Origin: Clostridia bacterium
GTDB taxonomy: Bacteria; Bacillota; Clostridia; Christensenellales; DTU072
Direction of reading: 5' to 3'
Assembly: GCA_017403145.1 (NCBI GenBank)
Contig: JAFQOO010000005.1
Coordinates: 171,141 to 235,140, forward strand
Length of the DNA: 64,000 nt
Positions 1 through 7,431 of the stretch are shown here, piece by piece. Below the pieces are notes generated by a model. The model was given only the letters and a program-made list of their open reading frames with translations, had not been told where the DNA came from and did no database searches. A program made the position numbers and the translations under genes. Numbering within the stretch: the first letter of the stretch is position 1; each line of letters starts with the position of its first letter.

Positions 1-387
1 GTTCAGTTTATCTTTGACGACAACCCTATCGTCTTCTACCATTTCTTGTGGTAGAGCGCACTCGCCGATATCGACCGCATAAACTTTAGAAGCTCCACCT
101 CGCAAAAGCACGTCGGTAAAGCCACCGTTAGAGGCACCTATATCGATACAAATTTTGTTATTTACGTCGATTTTATAGTGATTTATAGCCTTTTGTAGCT
201 TGAGTCCGCCGAGAGATGCGTAGTCGTCTTTATTATCTACCCTAATATTTTCGTTGCCACTTATTTCTAGCGAAGCTTTACTAACGATGGTACCATCTAC
301 AATGACCTTACCAAGCTTGATAAGGTTTTGTGCGTGGGTACGAGATTTAGATAAACCGCATTCGGCTAGGAACAAATCAAGGCGCAT
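1..387 (-). CDS. tlyA: TlyA-family rRNA 2'-O-methyltransferase (3' part outside window)
   Basis: The ATG is at 387 and the reading frame runs off the window at position 1, so only the first 129 residues are visible. They begin with an S4 RNA-binding domain (MRLDLFLAECGLSKSR) and pass through a YASLGGLKL segment into the start of an FtsJ-like methyltransferase fold with the SAM-binding motif DIGASNGGFTDVLL. This matches TlyA proteins, which methylate ribose 2'-OH groups in 16S and 23S rRNA and are usually about 270 residues long. The start codon overlaps the stop codon of the upstream membrane protein by one base (TAATG), which suggests translational coupling. In Firmicutes tlyA commonly follows xseAB and precedes argR-recN, so the position is as expected. 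Confidence 0.9.
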   Translation of the reverse strand, partial: MRLDLFLAECGLSKSRTHAQNLIKLGKVIVDGTIVSKASLEISGNENIRVDNKDDYASLGGLKLQKAINHYKIDVNNKICIDIGASNGGFTDVLLRGGASKVYAVDIGECALPQEMVEDDRVVVKDKLN

Positions 388-1037
388 TATTTTTCTTTTT
401 TGCTAAAAACGGAAAGTATACGAGAAACTAGAAGCAGTATTTCTTTACTATTTTTCATAGCGATGGTTTTAAAGAAGGATTTACCGCCGACGGTGATAGC
501 TCCAACCAAGCTGGAAACGATGATACTCATCCAATAATTAAGGGTGGAGTTATCGATAACTAGTTTAGCAACGATAGCGACGGTACAAGCACCGCTAATG
601 ATACCGCAAATATCACCAATAACGTCGCAACAAATATTGGAAACTTTTTCGGCGTTTTTAACGAGGGCGATAGCTTTTTTACTGCCGGGAACCTTTCTTG
701 AAGCCATAGAAAGAAGGGGCGCGAGGTCGCAAGAGGTTGCAGCGATACCGATAGCGTCGCAAATTATACTTATAGCAATCAGCAAGAAAAGTAGCAAAAT
801 GGTGATGCTAACGTGTGCGTAAGAAGAGGTTAGCTCGGAAATAAACGAAAAGAAAAGACCTAGAACGAGGGTAACTATGGTAATTTTAATCGTCCAAAGC
901 GTAGCGCCGGAAATTTTCTTTTTAGGCTCCCCTTTTTTTTCTTTATCTTTTTTAGATTTACAATTTTCTTCTAGGCTTAAATCAATAGAAGAATCGTTCA
1001 AATTATGGGAATTAGTATCGATATTTTCGTTTTTCAT
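387..1037 (-). CDS. oapA: CorB-like membrane protein, probable OLE-RNA-associated protein OapA
   Basis: This is a 216-residue protein with a short, charged, Lys-rich N-terminus (about residues 1-45) followed by about four hydrophobic segments and motifs such as ICDAIGIAATSCDLAP and GDICGIISGA. Clostridial homologues with this pattern are often labelled Mg2+/Co2+ transporter CorB. An open frame extends upstream to a TTG at 1109, but that would intrude into the non-coding RNA, so I chose the ATG at 1037 (MKNENID). No good Shine-Dalgarno sequence is visible. The gene sits directly downstream of the proposed OLE RNA and directly upstream of tlyA, the arrangement known for oapA in OLE-containing Firmicutes. 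The OapA name is inferred from context and topology. Confidence 0.75.
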   Translation of the reverse strand: MKNENIDTNSHNLNDSSIDLSLEENCKSKKDKEKKGEPKKKISGATLWTIKITIVTLVLGLFFSFISELTSSYAHVSITILLLFLLIAISIICDAIGIAATSCDLAPLLSMASRKVPGSKKAIALVKNAEKVSNICCDVIGDICGIISGACTVAIVAKLVIDNSTLNYWMSIIVSSLVGAITVGGKSFFKTIAMKNSKEILLLVSRILSVFSKKEK

Positions 1038-1064
1038 AGTTAATAATAGGATAAATGATAAATA

Positions 1065-1680
1065 TATAGCGCAACGAAAGTTGCGCTTAAAATGGTGGTA
1101 ATAAACCAAGTAAACCTTGCGCCATAAGGTTCGGTAGGATTTCCCTACGGGTTACCTATCGTCGCCGACTAGGCAGTTTCCTTTTAAACCCCGCAACGTA
1201 AGATTACTCAATACGTAACCGAATCGCCACTTAGTACACACTATAATCCTCGGCTTAAAACAGTCTAGAAAATTTCTTTAACAGATTTGATACAACCTAT
1301 CCTCTTTTGCAGATACGGTTTCATAGGCAAAGACCTGATGAGTTCGCGTACCCAAACAAATCTGACACCCTAATTCTCGCGCATCCACTCAAGGCAAGCT
1401 ACACTGCACACAGTTATTTATTACCGCATTGCAGGTTTAACCCTATTCAGTAAAGGATTGCCGTAGCGTTACCTTCACCGATATAGGTCTCCATGGAGAC
1501 AGGGTCGGCTCCGATATGCCGTTATCAGACGCCCTGAATCCTTAACTCCCAGCATCCACCCAAGTTTGGGCAACTCAAGCAAACACAAGAAACTTCATCG
1601 ATATGCTCTTTGACGGTATTTTAACCCCGCCCTCAATTATATCGCACCTGACTAGAATACTGCACCACCATATTAAGTTG
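1065..1680 (-). ncRNA. ole: Candidate OLE (ornate large extremophilic) RNA
   Basis: Between xseB and the OapA-like gene lies about 700 bp without a credible ORF and clearly richer in GC than other intergenic DNA here. On the minus strand it contains several self-complementary elements, including GTCTCCATGGAGAC (1488-1501) and GTAGG-GAAAT-CCTAC (about 1133-1147). It ends near a perfect 8-bp stem with a 4-nt loop at 1068-1087. A promoter at 1686-1714 predicts a start near 1679, giving a transcript of about 615 nt. OLE RNAs are about 600 nt, lie in this same xse/tlyA neighbourhood and precede oapA. Length, place and partner gene all agree. I could not check the consensus secondary structure. Confidence 0.78.
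1068..1087 (-). other. Perfect hairpin at the 3' side of the OLE candidate
   Basis: On the minus strand AGCGCAAC and GTTGCGCT form an 8-bp stem around a TTTC loop, 30 bases before the oapA start. It is not followed by a T-run (ATATATTTATC), so it is not a standard intrinsic terminator. It may mark or protect the 3' end of the RNA, or be a processing site between the RNA and the oapA message. Confidence 0.55.
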
Positions 1681-1685
1681 TTAAT

Positions 1686-1714
1686 ATTGTAGCATATATT
1701 TTAAAAATATGCAA
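1686..1714 (-). promoter_or_regulatory. Promoter-like sequence for the OLE candidate
   Basis: On the minus strand TTGCAT (1709-1714) is separated by 17 bases from TACAAT (1686-1691), which is preceded by TGC, an extended -10 pattern. The -35 box is weak (3 of 6) but spacing and -10 are good. The predicted start near 1679 lies at the upstream edge of the GC-rich region, so the RNA may be made independently of the xseAB transcript. Confidence 0.5.
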
Positions 1715-1744
1715 CTAATTAGCATTTAATGCAATTTATGCTAG

Positions 1745-1957
1745 TTATTCTACCTCGCAGTCTTCAAGGTTGATGCGAGATAAATCTTGGTTAAGGAGTT
1801 CGAGTTTACCCTTACTTTCCTTTATTTCTTCAACGAGTTTTTTACCTAGCTTGATAGCTTCTGCATAGAGAGTTAGACCTTCGTCGATAGAAAGGTTTTC
1901 TTGCTCTAGTTTAGCAACGATGCGTTCTAGGTTTTCTATATCTTTTTCAAAACCCAT
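1745..1957 (-). CDS. xseB: Exodeoxyribonuclease VII small subunit
   Basis: This 70-residue, mostly helical protein begins MGFEKDIENLERIVAKLE and contains LSIDEGLTLYAEAIKL, the typical pattern of XseB. It binds several-to-one with XseA to form exonuclease VII, which degrades single-stranded DNA from both ends into oligonucleotides and acts in repair. Length and composition are normal for the family. It starts 15 bases after the xseA stop and is the last protein gene before the OLE candidate. The ispA and dxs genes that often follow xseB in Firmicutes are absent here. Confidence 0.93.
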   Translation of the reverse strand: MGFEKDIENLERIVAKLEQENLSIDEGLTLYAEAIKLGKKLVEEIKESKGKLELLNQDLSRINLEDCEVE

Positions 1958-1972
1958 AGTAGTTTACCCCTT

Positions 1973-3154
1973 TTATTCAATTTCGTTTATAGTAGCCTTT
2001 ATCTTACCATCGCTAGCGTAAAGAGTTACGTTGTCGCCGACGGCAAGCATATTTGTGTTAGTTATACTTTTACCCTCTTTTTCCATTTTGAAATAACCGC
2101 TTTTTAGTATTCTAAGTGGATTTAGGGCTTCGAGCTTATTTAGAAGGACGTCTATTTTATTATCCCCTTTTGCAACCAAATTTTGAATGGTTAGTTGTCC
2201 TTTGTTTAGAGAATTATTTACTCGGGATTGCATATCGCTAAGTTTGTTACCGATAAGGTAGGTTGATTTTCTGGTTAAATCGGTAGCGATAAGCTGTTTG
2301 GTTTTAATCTTATTTTCTAACTTTCTACCTGCAACCGATATTTGAGATATAATATCGTTTATCATTTGTACGGTATCGAACGCGACCATTTCCGCACCTG
2401 CGGTTGGAGTTAGTGCGCGAGCATCGGCAACCAAATCGCAAAGAGTAACGTCGGTTTCGTGTCCTACTGCGCTAATTATATAGGTATCCATTCTATAAAT
2501 TGCCCTAACAACTCCCTCGCTGTTAAAGGGCATAAGGTCTTCGAACGAGCCACCGCCACGGGCTAGGATAACGGTATCGAAGCCACCCTTATCGGCAAGC
2601 TCAAGTCCCTTTATAATTTCGCTTTCGGCGCTTTTACCTTGAACGGATACGTTAACAATACAAATATTTATAAGCTGATTATAACGACGAATGGTAGAAT
2701 ATATATCTTGTATAACCGCACCCTCTAGGCTTGTAACAACGCAAAGGTTTTTGGTATATGCGGGAGCGGGTGTTTTGTGAGCGTCGTTAAAAATACCCTC
2801 TTCAAGAAGACGTTTTTTGAGTAGTTCTAATTCTAGGTGCAATCTACCCTTGCCAAAAGGCTCTATTCTTCTTGCGATAAAAGAAATTTTACCCGTTTTT
2901 TGGTAATAAGTGGGAGTACCGTACATAAGAACTTGTTCACCGTTTTCGGGAACGTAGGTTTTGTCTACAGCAAAACAAACAATACCTATTTGAGCGTTTT
3001 CGTCTTTTAGGGTACAATAAAGGTTGCCCTTATGAATAGAGCAACCGCTAACTTCGCCAAGAAGATACATATTGTGCAGAAGTTCTTCTGCATCTATGAT
3101 ACGACTTAGATAAAAATTGAGTTCGGAAACTGTAATATAATTACGTTCTTGCAT
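1973..3154 (-). CDS. xseA: Exodeoxyribonuclease VII large subunit
   Basis: A 393-residue protein with an N-terminal OB-fold (about residues 5-100: ITVSELNFYLSRII, LGEVSG) followed by the catalytic domain with VVTSLEGAVIQDI, LARGGGSFEDLMPFN and SAVGHETDVTLCDLVAD, all recognisable XseA motifs. The C-terminal third is predicted coiled coil and ends in a small domain containing LNPLRILKSGYFK. It is the catalytic subunit of exonuclease VII and works with the downstream xseB product. The ATG shares one base with the nusB stop (TAATG at 3154), indicating coupled translation. The length is slightly below the 400-450 residues of many homologues. Confidence 0.95.
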   Translation of the reverse strand: MQERNYITVSELNFYLSRIIDAEELLHNMYLLGEVSGCSIHKGNLYCTLKDENAQIGIVCFAVDKTYVPENGEQVLMYGTPTYYQKTGKISFIARRIEPFGKGRLHLELELLKKRLLEEGIFNDAHKTPAPAYTKNLCVVTSLEGAVIQDIYSTIRRYNQLINICIVNVSVQGKSAESEIIKGLELADKGGFDTVILARGGGSFEDLMPFNSEGVVRAIYRMDTYIISAVGHETDVTLCDLVADARALTPTAGAEMVAFDTVQMINDIISQISVAGRKLENKIKTKQLIATDLTRKSTYLIGNKLSDMQSRVNNSLNKGQLTIQNLVAKGDNKIDVLLNKLEALNPLRILKSGYFKMEKEGKSITNTNMLAVGDNVTLYASDGKIKATINEIE

Positions 3155-3561
3155 TATTTTGCAGTGATTTCCTTGTAAACAGAGCTAAGAACACCATTTA
3201 CGAAGGCATAGCTCTTTTCTACGGAGTAGGTTTTAACAAGCTCTACTGCTTCGGCAATCGAGGTTCCAAGTGGGATATCGTCCATATACTTCATTTCGAA
3301 TACAGCAAGAAGCATTGCAGCGAGGTCGAGCTTATATATTCTATCGAAATCATATCCCCTAGCATATTTGGTAATAATTTCTTTTAGCTCGTCGAAATGC
3401 TTTATAACGCCCTTATAAACGGTGGTAATATAGTCTACTTCGGACATAGGCATTTCTCCGGTAGTCATAATGAGCAAGGTTTTCTCGTTATATTCGCCGG
3501 AGAATAGATATTCAAATATTAACTTTAAAACGCTGTCGCGTGATTTTTTTCTTTGGTGCAT
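3154..3561 (-). CDS. nusB: Transcription antitermination factor NusB
   Basis: This 135-residue all-helical protein begins MHQRKKSRDSVLKLIFEYLF, contains DRIYKLDLAAMLLAVFEM and IAEAVELVKTYS, and ends in a FVNGVLSSVYKEI segment. These are the usual NusB hallmarks; the last corresponds to the family's FVNGVLD..A motif. NusB binds boxA RNA with S10 (NusE) and promotes antitermination in rRNA operons. It lies four bases after the Asp23-family gene and overlaps xseA, in the common clostridial order Asp23-nusB-xseA-xseB. Confidence 0.93.
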   Translation of the reverse strand: MHQRKKSRDSVLKLIFEYLFSGEYNEKTLLIMTTGEMPMSEVDYITTVYKGVIKHFDELKEIITKYARGYDFDRIYKLDLAAMLLAVFEMKYMDDIPLGTSIAEAVELVKTYSVEKSYAFVNGVLSSVYKEITAK

Positions 3562-3565
3562 AATT

Positions 3566-3898
3566 CTAGATATTTACGTTAGCAACGTTTACGTTTATTC
3601 TTTTTACGGTAAATTTAGTAGCAGATTCCACGTCTTGTTTAATGGTTTCTTGTAGCTCGCAAACTACTTCGGGAATGCTAAGTCCAAAATTGACGTTAAC
3701 GACCATATCGATACTAACCATACCCTCGTCGTCGATATAAACGTGGCAGTTGGTATTTTTTAAGCCGGTAAAACCTAGGCGATATTTAACAACACCGTCT
3801 TCTTTAGAAACGCCTTGAACCTTTTTTATAGCTTCGTTTGCGATAGAGGCAACAATCGAGGTATATCTTGATATAGCTTGAGGTTTGATTTCTTCCAT
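3566..3898 (-). CDS. Asp23/Gls24-family envelope stress protein
   Basis: A 110-residue protein with the Asp23/Gls24 fold: YTSIVASIANEAIKKVQGV near the N-terminus and VSIDMVVNVNFGLSIPEVV in the middle, ending in a strand-rich VKRINVNVANVNI segment. These small proteins are abundant in Firmicutes and are linked to cell-envelope stress; their biochemical activity is not well defined. The open frame extends six codons upstream (MWYHTN), but the family usually starts at the equivalent of MEEIKPQA, so I place the start at 3898. No strong Shine-Dalgarno sequence precedes either. It is the first gene of the nusB-xseAB cluster. Confidence 0.88.
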   Translation of the reverse strand: MEEIKPQAISRYTSIVASIANEAIKKVQGVSKEDGVVKYRLGFTGLKNTNCHVYIDDEGMVSIDMVVNVNFGLSIPEVVCELQETIKQDVESATKFTVKRINVNVANVNI

Positions 3899-3983
3899 AT
3901 TTGTATGATACCACAATAATATATTATTTGCAAGAAATATAATTAAATTACGCGTGCGTAAATATGTACGAAAGAAAAATAAA

Positions 3984-4003
3984 TAACGCCAGTGGTGGCG
4001 TTA
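3984..4003 (-). terminator. Intrinsic terminator of the acidic lipoprotein gene
   Basis: On the minus strand TAACGCC and GGCGTTA pair around a 6-base loop and are followed by ATTTATTTTTC. The stem includes the stop codon of the lipoprotein gene at 4001-4003. Confidence 0.75.
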
Positions 4004-5740
4004 TTTTATCATTTCTTTGTTGTTAAAGAAGAAGATTGGTTCTACACTGCTGTATTTTGCAGAAGAGTTTAAAGCCGTTGCTGTTTCTTCTTTCTTAAGG
4101 TTTTTTCCAAGGTTTAATTCAATATCTGCTTCTTCATTATTATCTTTTATGTATTTATTATCTGTAAAGAAATTAGAATATAATTGTTCTTCAGTATAGG
4201 TATTATTTGCATCGCATTCAACCGCATATCTACCTTTAGATATAACTATGTTATTCTCAGAATCTTCAGATATAACCAAAACATAAAAGCTTTTTCCATA
4301 CCCTGTATCAAAATTACTATAGTATGTTTTTATTCCCATATCACTCACATAAGTCATAATAGCATTGTCGATTCCGCATTGGCGGGCAAAGGCATTGTCG
4401 CCTTCGATTCCGTCTTTTGAATAGGTTGTGCCATTTACTGTAATGTCTGATGAGGCTTTGCCGATTGAAACTAAAGCTGAACCGTTATAACTATCCTTTG
4501 AAATTGAACTTGTAACTAAGTCAATATTCTCCTGAGTAGATAAATCGTCAACATTTAATGTTAATTCATAAGCTCTTATGCTACTTCCAGCTGAACCTTG
4601 TGTATCATAAACCAAATACATTTTTCCATTCTCGGCTGAATATGAAATAATTTCATTTAATGTTGTGTTCCTGTGTTTTGCAAGGATAACCTCTTTAAGT
4701 TTTGTTTCAAGGGCTGAGAAGTCAAGGGTGTCGGTTACTTCGTCGTCTGGGGTGTCTGGGTTTGGATTGTCTGTTCCTCCGCCTGTTGTTCCGCCCTCTT
4801 CGGTTTTGATTTGGGTTGGCTCAGCAAACACAATACTGCTGTTGCCTAAAACTTGAGTGTTGCTTACTTGTGTGATTGTCCAATCGTCAGCTGAAAGGCC
4901 TTTAAGTGCGTCAAACATTGCTGTTGCGTCTGCGCCTTCATCAACCGGAGCTGTTGCTGAGTATTCAAAAAATCCGTTTTGGTTTTCAAGCATAACGTTA
5001 ACTTCAACGCTAAATCCTGTTGGGCTGTTTGAATCTGCAATTTTTTGGAAATCTGCAATTGACGTGCGGTCGGCGGAGAGTCCAAGCACTCCTCCGCCAA
5101 TAGAGTTGAAGCCATATGTATAGCCCTTGTAGTCAACGGTTGTGTTTTCACGACTGATTGTGTTTAATTTTCTGAGGCCATAGGTGTCAACTGCTTCACT
5201 CAATGCTTCAAGCTGAGAAGTTGTTTCGATGCCCTCACCTTCGTAAAGTGTAAGATAGTTTATTGTTAGTGCCGAGTTTGTTTCTTCGAACGTATAAATT
5301 TTACCGCCTTGAATTGCATAGTCAAGTAGGCTTCCGGTTACTATGCTATCAAGAAGTTGTTTGAACTCCTCAAGCTCTTGTTGGGAGGGTTCCTCTTCCA
5401 CTAATGGAGGTTGAGGTGTTACCTCGCTTCCACCATCTTCTTCGTTATCACCCTCGGTACCCGTTTGGCTGTCGTCGTTATCGTTACCATTATTGTCGTT
5501 GTCCTCTTCCGTTTGGTTGTTGTCCTCTTCTTCGTCGCCAACTATTGGATATCGCGTTGTGTCGTCATCTTCTTCGTTATCATTATTCTCTTTATCATTC
5601 ACAATTGGCTTTTTGTTGTCGTCGTTAGAGTCGTTTTGGGTGCCACTAGGTGCACAGCCAATAAGACCAATACTAAATATTGTGCATACTATAAGGAAAA
5701 TAACTGCTAACTTTAGAATAAGACTAGAATGTTTTTTCAT
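4001..5740 (-). CDS. Acidic lipoprotein with Asp/Asn/Glu-rich linker and probable repeated domains, unknown function
   Basis: The 579-residue product starts at 5740 (MKKHSSLIL) with AAGGA placed 9 bases upstream; seven earlier in-frame codons are not needed. A lipoprotein signal peptide ends in the lipobox LIGC, so the mature protein should be anchored outside the membrane. A very acidic, low-complexity linker (about residues 32-110) is followed by two domains of about 170-200 residues that begin similarly (EFKQLLDSIVTGSLLDY and LETKLKEVILAKHRN). They are joined by a Gly/Pro/Asp-rich linker near residue 330 and may be diverged copies. I recognise no enzymatic motif. It has its own terminator and is separated from spoIIIAH by another, so it is a single-gene unit. 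Confidence 0.75.
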   Translation of the reverse strand: MKKHSSLILKLAVIFLIVCTIFSIGLIGCAPSGTQNDSNDDNKKPIVNDKENNDNEEDDDTTRYPIVGDEEEDNNQTEEDNDNNGNDNDDSQTGTEGDNEEDGGSEVTPQPPLVEEEPSQQELEEFKQLLDSIVTGSLLDYAIQGGKIYTFEETNSALTINYLTLYEGEGIETTSQLEALSEAVDTYGLRKLNTISRENTTVDYKGYTYGFNSIGGGVLGLSADRTSIADFQKIADSNSPTGFSVEVNVMLENQNGFFEYSATAPVDEGADATAMFDALKGLSADDWTITQVSNTQVLGNSSIVFAEPTQIKTEEGGTTGGGTDNPNPDTPDDEVTDTLDFSALETKLKEVILAKHRNTTLNEIISYSAENGKMYLVYDTQGSAGSSIRAYELTLNVDDLSTQENIDLVTSSISKDSYNGSALVSIGKASSDITVNGTTYSKDGIEGDNAFARQCGIDNAIMTYVSDMGIKTYYSNFDTGYGKSFYVLVISEDSENNIVISKGRYAVECDANNTYTEEQLYSNFFTDNKYIKDNNEEADIELNLGKNLKKEETATALNSSAKYSSVEPIFFFNNKEMIK

Positions 5741-5817
5741 AACTATCGTCCTTAGAAACAAAATTTATCTATATTATACTACTTTATTTAAAAATTGTAA
5801 ACTTTTATATCATTACA

Positions 5818-5855
5818 AAAAGCACGCTTTTCCATATAGGTATATGCGTGCTTTT
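5818..5855 (-). terminator. Intrinsic terminator after spoIIIAH
   Basis: AAAGCACGC-type arms of 10 bp (5818-5827 and 5846-5855) surround an 18-base loop. On the minus strand the stem ends in a run of T residues. It lies 25 bases past the spoIIIAH stop and should end the spoIIIA operon. Confidence 0.75.
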
Positions 5856-5879
5856 GATTTGTTATTTAGTTAAAAATTT

Positions 5880-6401
5880 TTATACGTAAGGAATAATTAC
5901 AACGTCGGGTGCGGTAAAGGTGGTCTCGGTTTCAACAATATTTAGAATTTGTGCAGCCTCTTCTAGAGTTAAATCTTCGTCCATTACTACAATATTTACG
6001 TTCTCGGTCGACATTGTAACTATGCAGTCTTCAAAGCCCTTTGCTTTTATTAGCCCCTCTAGTACTAGTTCGGTTTCCATTGAAGAGGTAATATTCAGCT
6101 TTTGACTTTCGGCATCTAGAATTGCGGTTTCGGTTGAGCTTGCCGATGCAATGATTTCGTCTAGATAAGCAATTTCTTGGTTTCTGGTTGACTCTCTATC
6201 GGTACGATAGGTTTCAAAAAAGCTTTGTTCTTGCTCTTGTACTACGTCGTCGTTATTGTTTCCGCTCGTCTTTACGTTTAGGAAATAGTTTAGACATCCC
6301 GTGCCTATAAGTAATGCAACCATTGTGCAAACAACTATTATTTTCTTTCTGTTTGCTTTTAGTGATTGACCGATTTTGGATAGTTTGCTGTTTTGTTTCA
6401 T
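5880..6401 (-). CDS. spoIIIAH: Stage III sporulation protein AH
   Basis: A 173-residue protein with one N-terminal membrane segment (about residues 20-40, IIVVCTMVALLIGTGCLNYF), an extended acidic region, and a C-terminal domain containing ETELVLEGLIKAKGFEDCIVTM. This is the SpoIIIAH layout. The C-terminal domain belongs to the YscJ/FliF-like ring-building family and faces the intermembrane space, where it binds SpoIIQ from the forespore and forms part of the feeding-tube channel. The start overlaps spoIIIAG by four bases. It is the last gene of the spoIIIA operon and is followed by a terminator. Confidence 0.93.
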   Translation of the reverse strand: MKQNSKLSKIGQSLKANRKKIIVVCTMVALLIGTGCLNYFLNVKTSGNNNDDVVQEQEQSFFETYRTDRESTRNQEIAYLDEIIASASSTETAILDAESQKLNITSSMETELVLEGLIKAKGFEDCIVTMSTENVNIVVMDEDLTLEEAAQILNIVETETTFTAPDVVIIPYV

Positions 6402-6931
6402 AGTTCACTCCTTGTATATATTTGTATTGAATTTTTATCTATATCCAGCGCTGTTGATACCGCACTCAATATATTCAGCCTAACTTTTGGGTTGTCTGCA
6501 CCCTCCGCTACCACTATTACGCCAATAATTTCCGGCATTTTTTCTTGTAGTACTATAACGTTTTGGTTACTTATTATCGGCGAACTCGTCGAGGTCGATG
6601 TCGTTGTCGAGTTGTTTGGCGACGAGGTCGTCGTGGAATGTGTATTCTCCGTTTGTGCAGTTACCTGCTGTGCTGTCGAGTTAAAGGTTATCAGTACGTC
6701 AACCTCGCCCACTCCCTCAATTTTGTTTAGAATACCGCCCACCCTTTCTTCTAGCCCTTCGGTAAGCGATATATCTTGGCTAACCGCACTTTCCTTAGCC
6801 TTATCCTCGTTCGACTTTCCGTCAACACTAAAATATATTAGTAGTACCACCGCAATTATGATTAAAGATATGATAATTTCATAATTTTTTATCGATTTAA
6901 TTTTTTGCCACAATTCTTTTAGCTTTTCCAT
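6398..6931 (-). CDS. spoIIIAG: Stage III sporulation protein AG
   Basis: This 177-residue protein has a single N-terminal membrane helix (about residues 18-37), then EERVGGILNKIEGVGEVDVLITF, which is the ring-building motif of SpoIIIAG, a Ser/Thr/Asn-rich insert (about residues 92-120), and a C-terminal strand-rich part with PEIIGVIVVAEGADNPKVR. SpoIIIAG forms a large ring in the mother-cell/forespore channel with SpoIIIAH. The gene overlaps spoIIIAH by four bases and abuts spoIIIAF. The Ser/Thr insert is low-complexity but typical in position. Confidence 0.95.
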   Translation of the reverse strand: MEKLKELWQKIKSIKNYEIIISLIIIAVVLLIYFSVDGKSNEDKAKESAVSQDISLTEGLEERVGGILNKIEGVGEVDVLITFNSTAQQVTAQTENTHSTTTSSPNNSTTTSTSTSSPIISNQNVIVLQEKMPEIIGVIVVAEGADNPKVRLNILSAVSTALDIDKNSIQIYTRSEL

Positions 6932-7431
6932 CAGTTTATTACCTCTACTATTCCTTCGTCCACGTTAAAACAACTAACCATACAGCTTTTTATCTCTTTT
7001 ACAATATCTATATTCGCCTTTTCGTTAGTTATTACTGCATTTTGCTTATCCGCTATAATTTCCAAAATTTCCGCCCTTTTGCCATAGCTCAAAATTACCT
7101 CTATATCAACGCCTTTTATACCTTTGCTTTCTAGAAAGGCTATAGCTCTTTCCTTTTGGTTAGCACACTCTTTTTCTTTGATTTTATATAAAAAGTCGTA
7201 GTTTTCGTCTATTTTTGTACTAGTTTCCTCTTCGTAACTACTATTTACTTGAAGGCTACTCTCCCCACCGATAAATGCAGTCAAAGGCGATAGCATAACG
7301 CTAAATACTATTAGCGACGATATACCTTTAACGTATTTTTTCGTTTCTCCCTCTGGTAATAATAAATCTATTAGTGTTGTTAGACATAGGCATCCAACAA
7401 TGCTTAGTATCCAGCTAGAAAATGCAATCAT
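6931..7431 (-). CDS. spoIIIAF: Stage III sporulation protein AF
   Basis: A 166-residue protein with two N-terminal membrane segments (about residues 8-25 and 35-54, including GISSLIVFSVMLSPL) and a soluble C-terminal domain containing GVDIEVILSYG. This arrangement is characteristic of SpoIIIAF, whose soluble domain has a ring-building-like fold and which forms part of the SpoIIIA-SpoIIQ channel. It overlaps spoIIIAE by four bases and shares one base with spoIIIAG, as expected in this tightly packed operon. Confidence 0.92.
   Translation of the reverse strand: MIAFSSWILSIVGCLCLTTLIDLLLPEGETKKYVKGISSLIVFSVMLSPLTAFIGGESSLQVNSSYEEETSTKIDENYDFLYKIKEKECANQKERAIAFLESKGIKGVDIEVILSYGKRAEILEIIADKQNAVITNEKANIDIVKEIKSCMVSCFNVDEGIVEVIN

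Noticed and set aside
387..1109. Longer start (TTG at 1109) for the OapA-like gene
   Set aside because: It would extend into the structured RNA region, and the extra residues are not membrane-protein-like or family-like.
1065..1680. RNase P RNA, tmRNA or 6S RNA in the OLE region
   Set aside because: No GAGGAAAGTC-type RNase P core, no tRNA-like end with CCA or encoded tag, and too long for 6S RNA.
5404..5873. Plus-strand ORFs rich in Arg, Ser and Val
   Set aside because: They are mirror frames of the acidic low-complexity linker of the lipoprotein gene and have no ribosome binding site.
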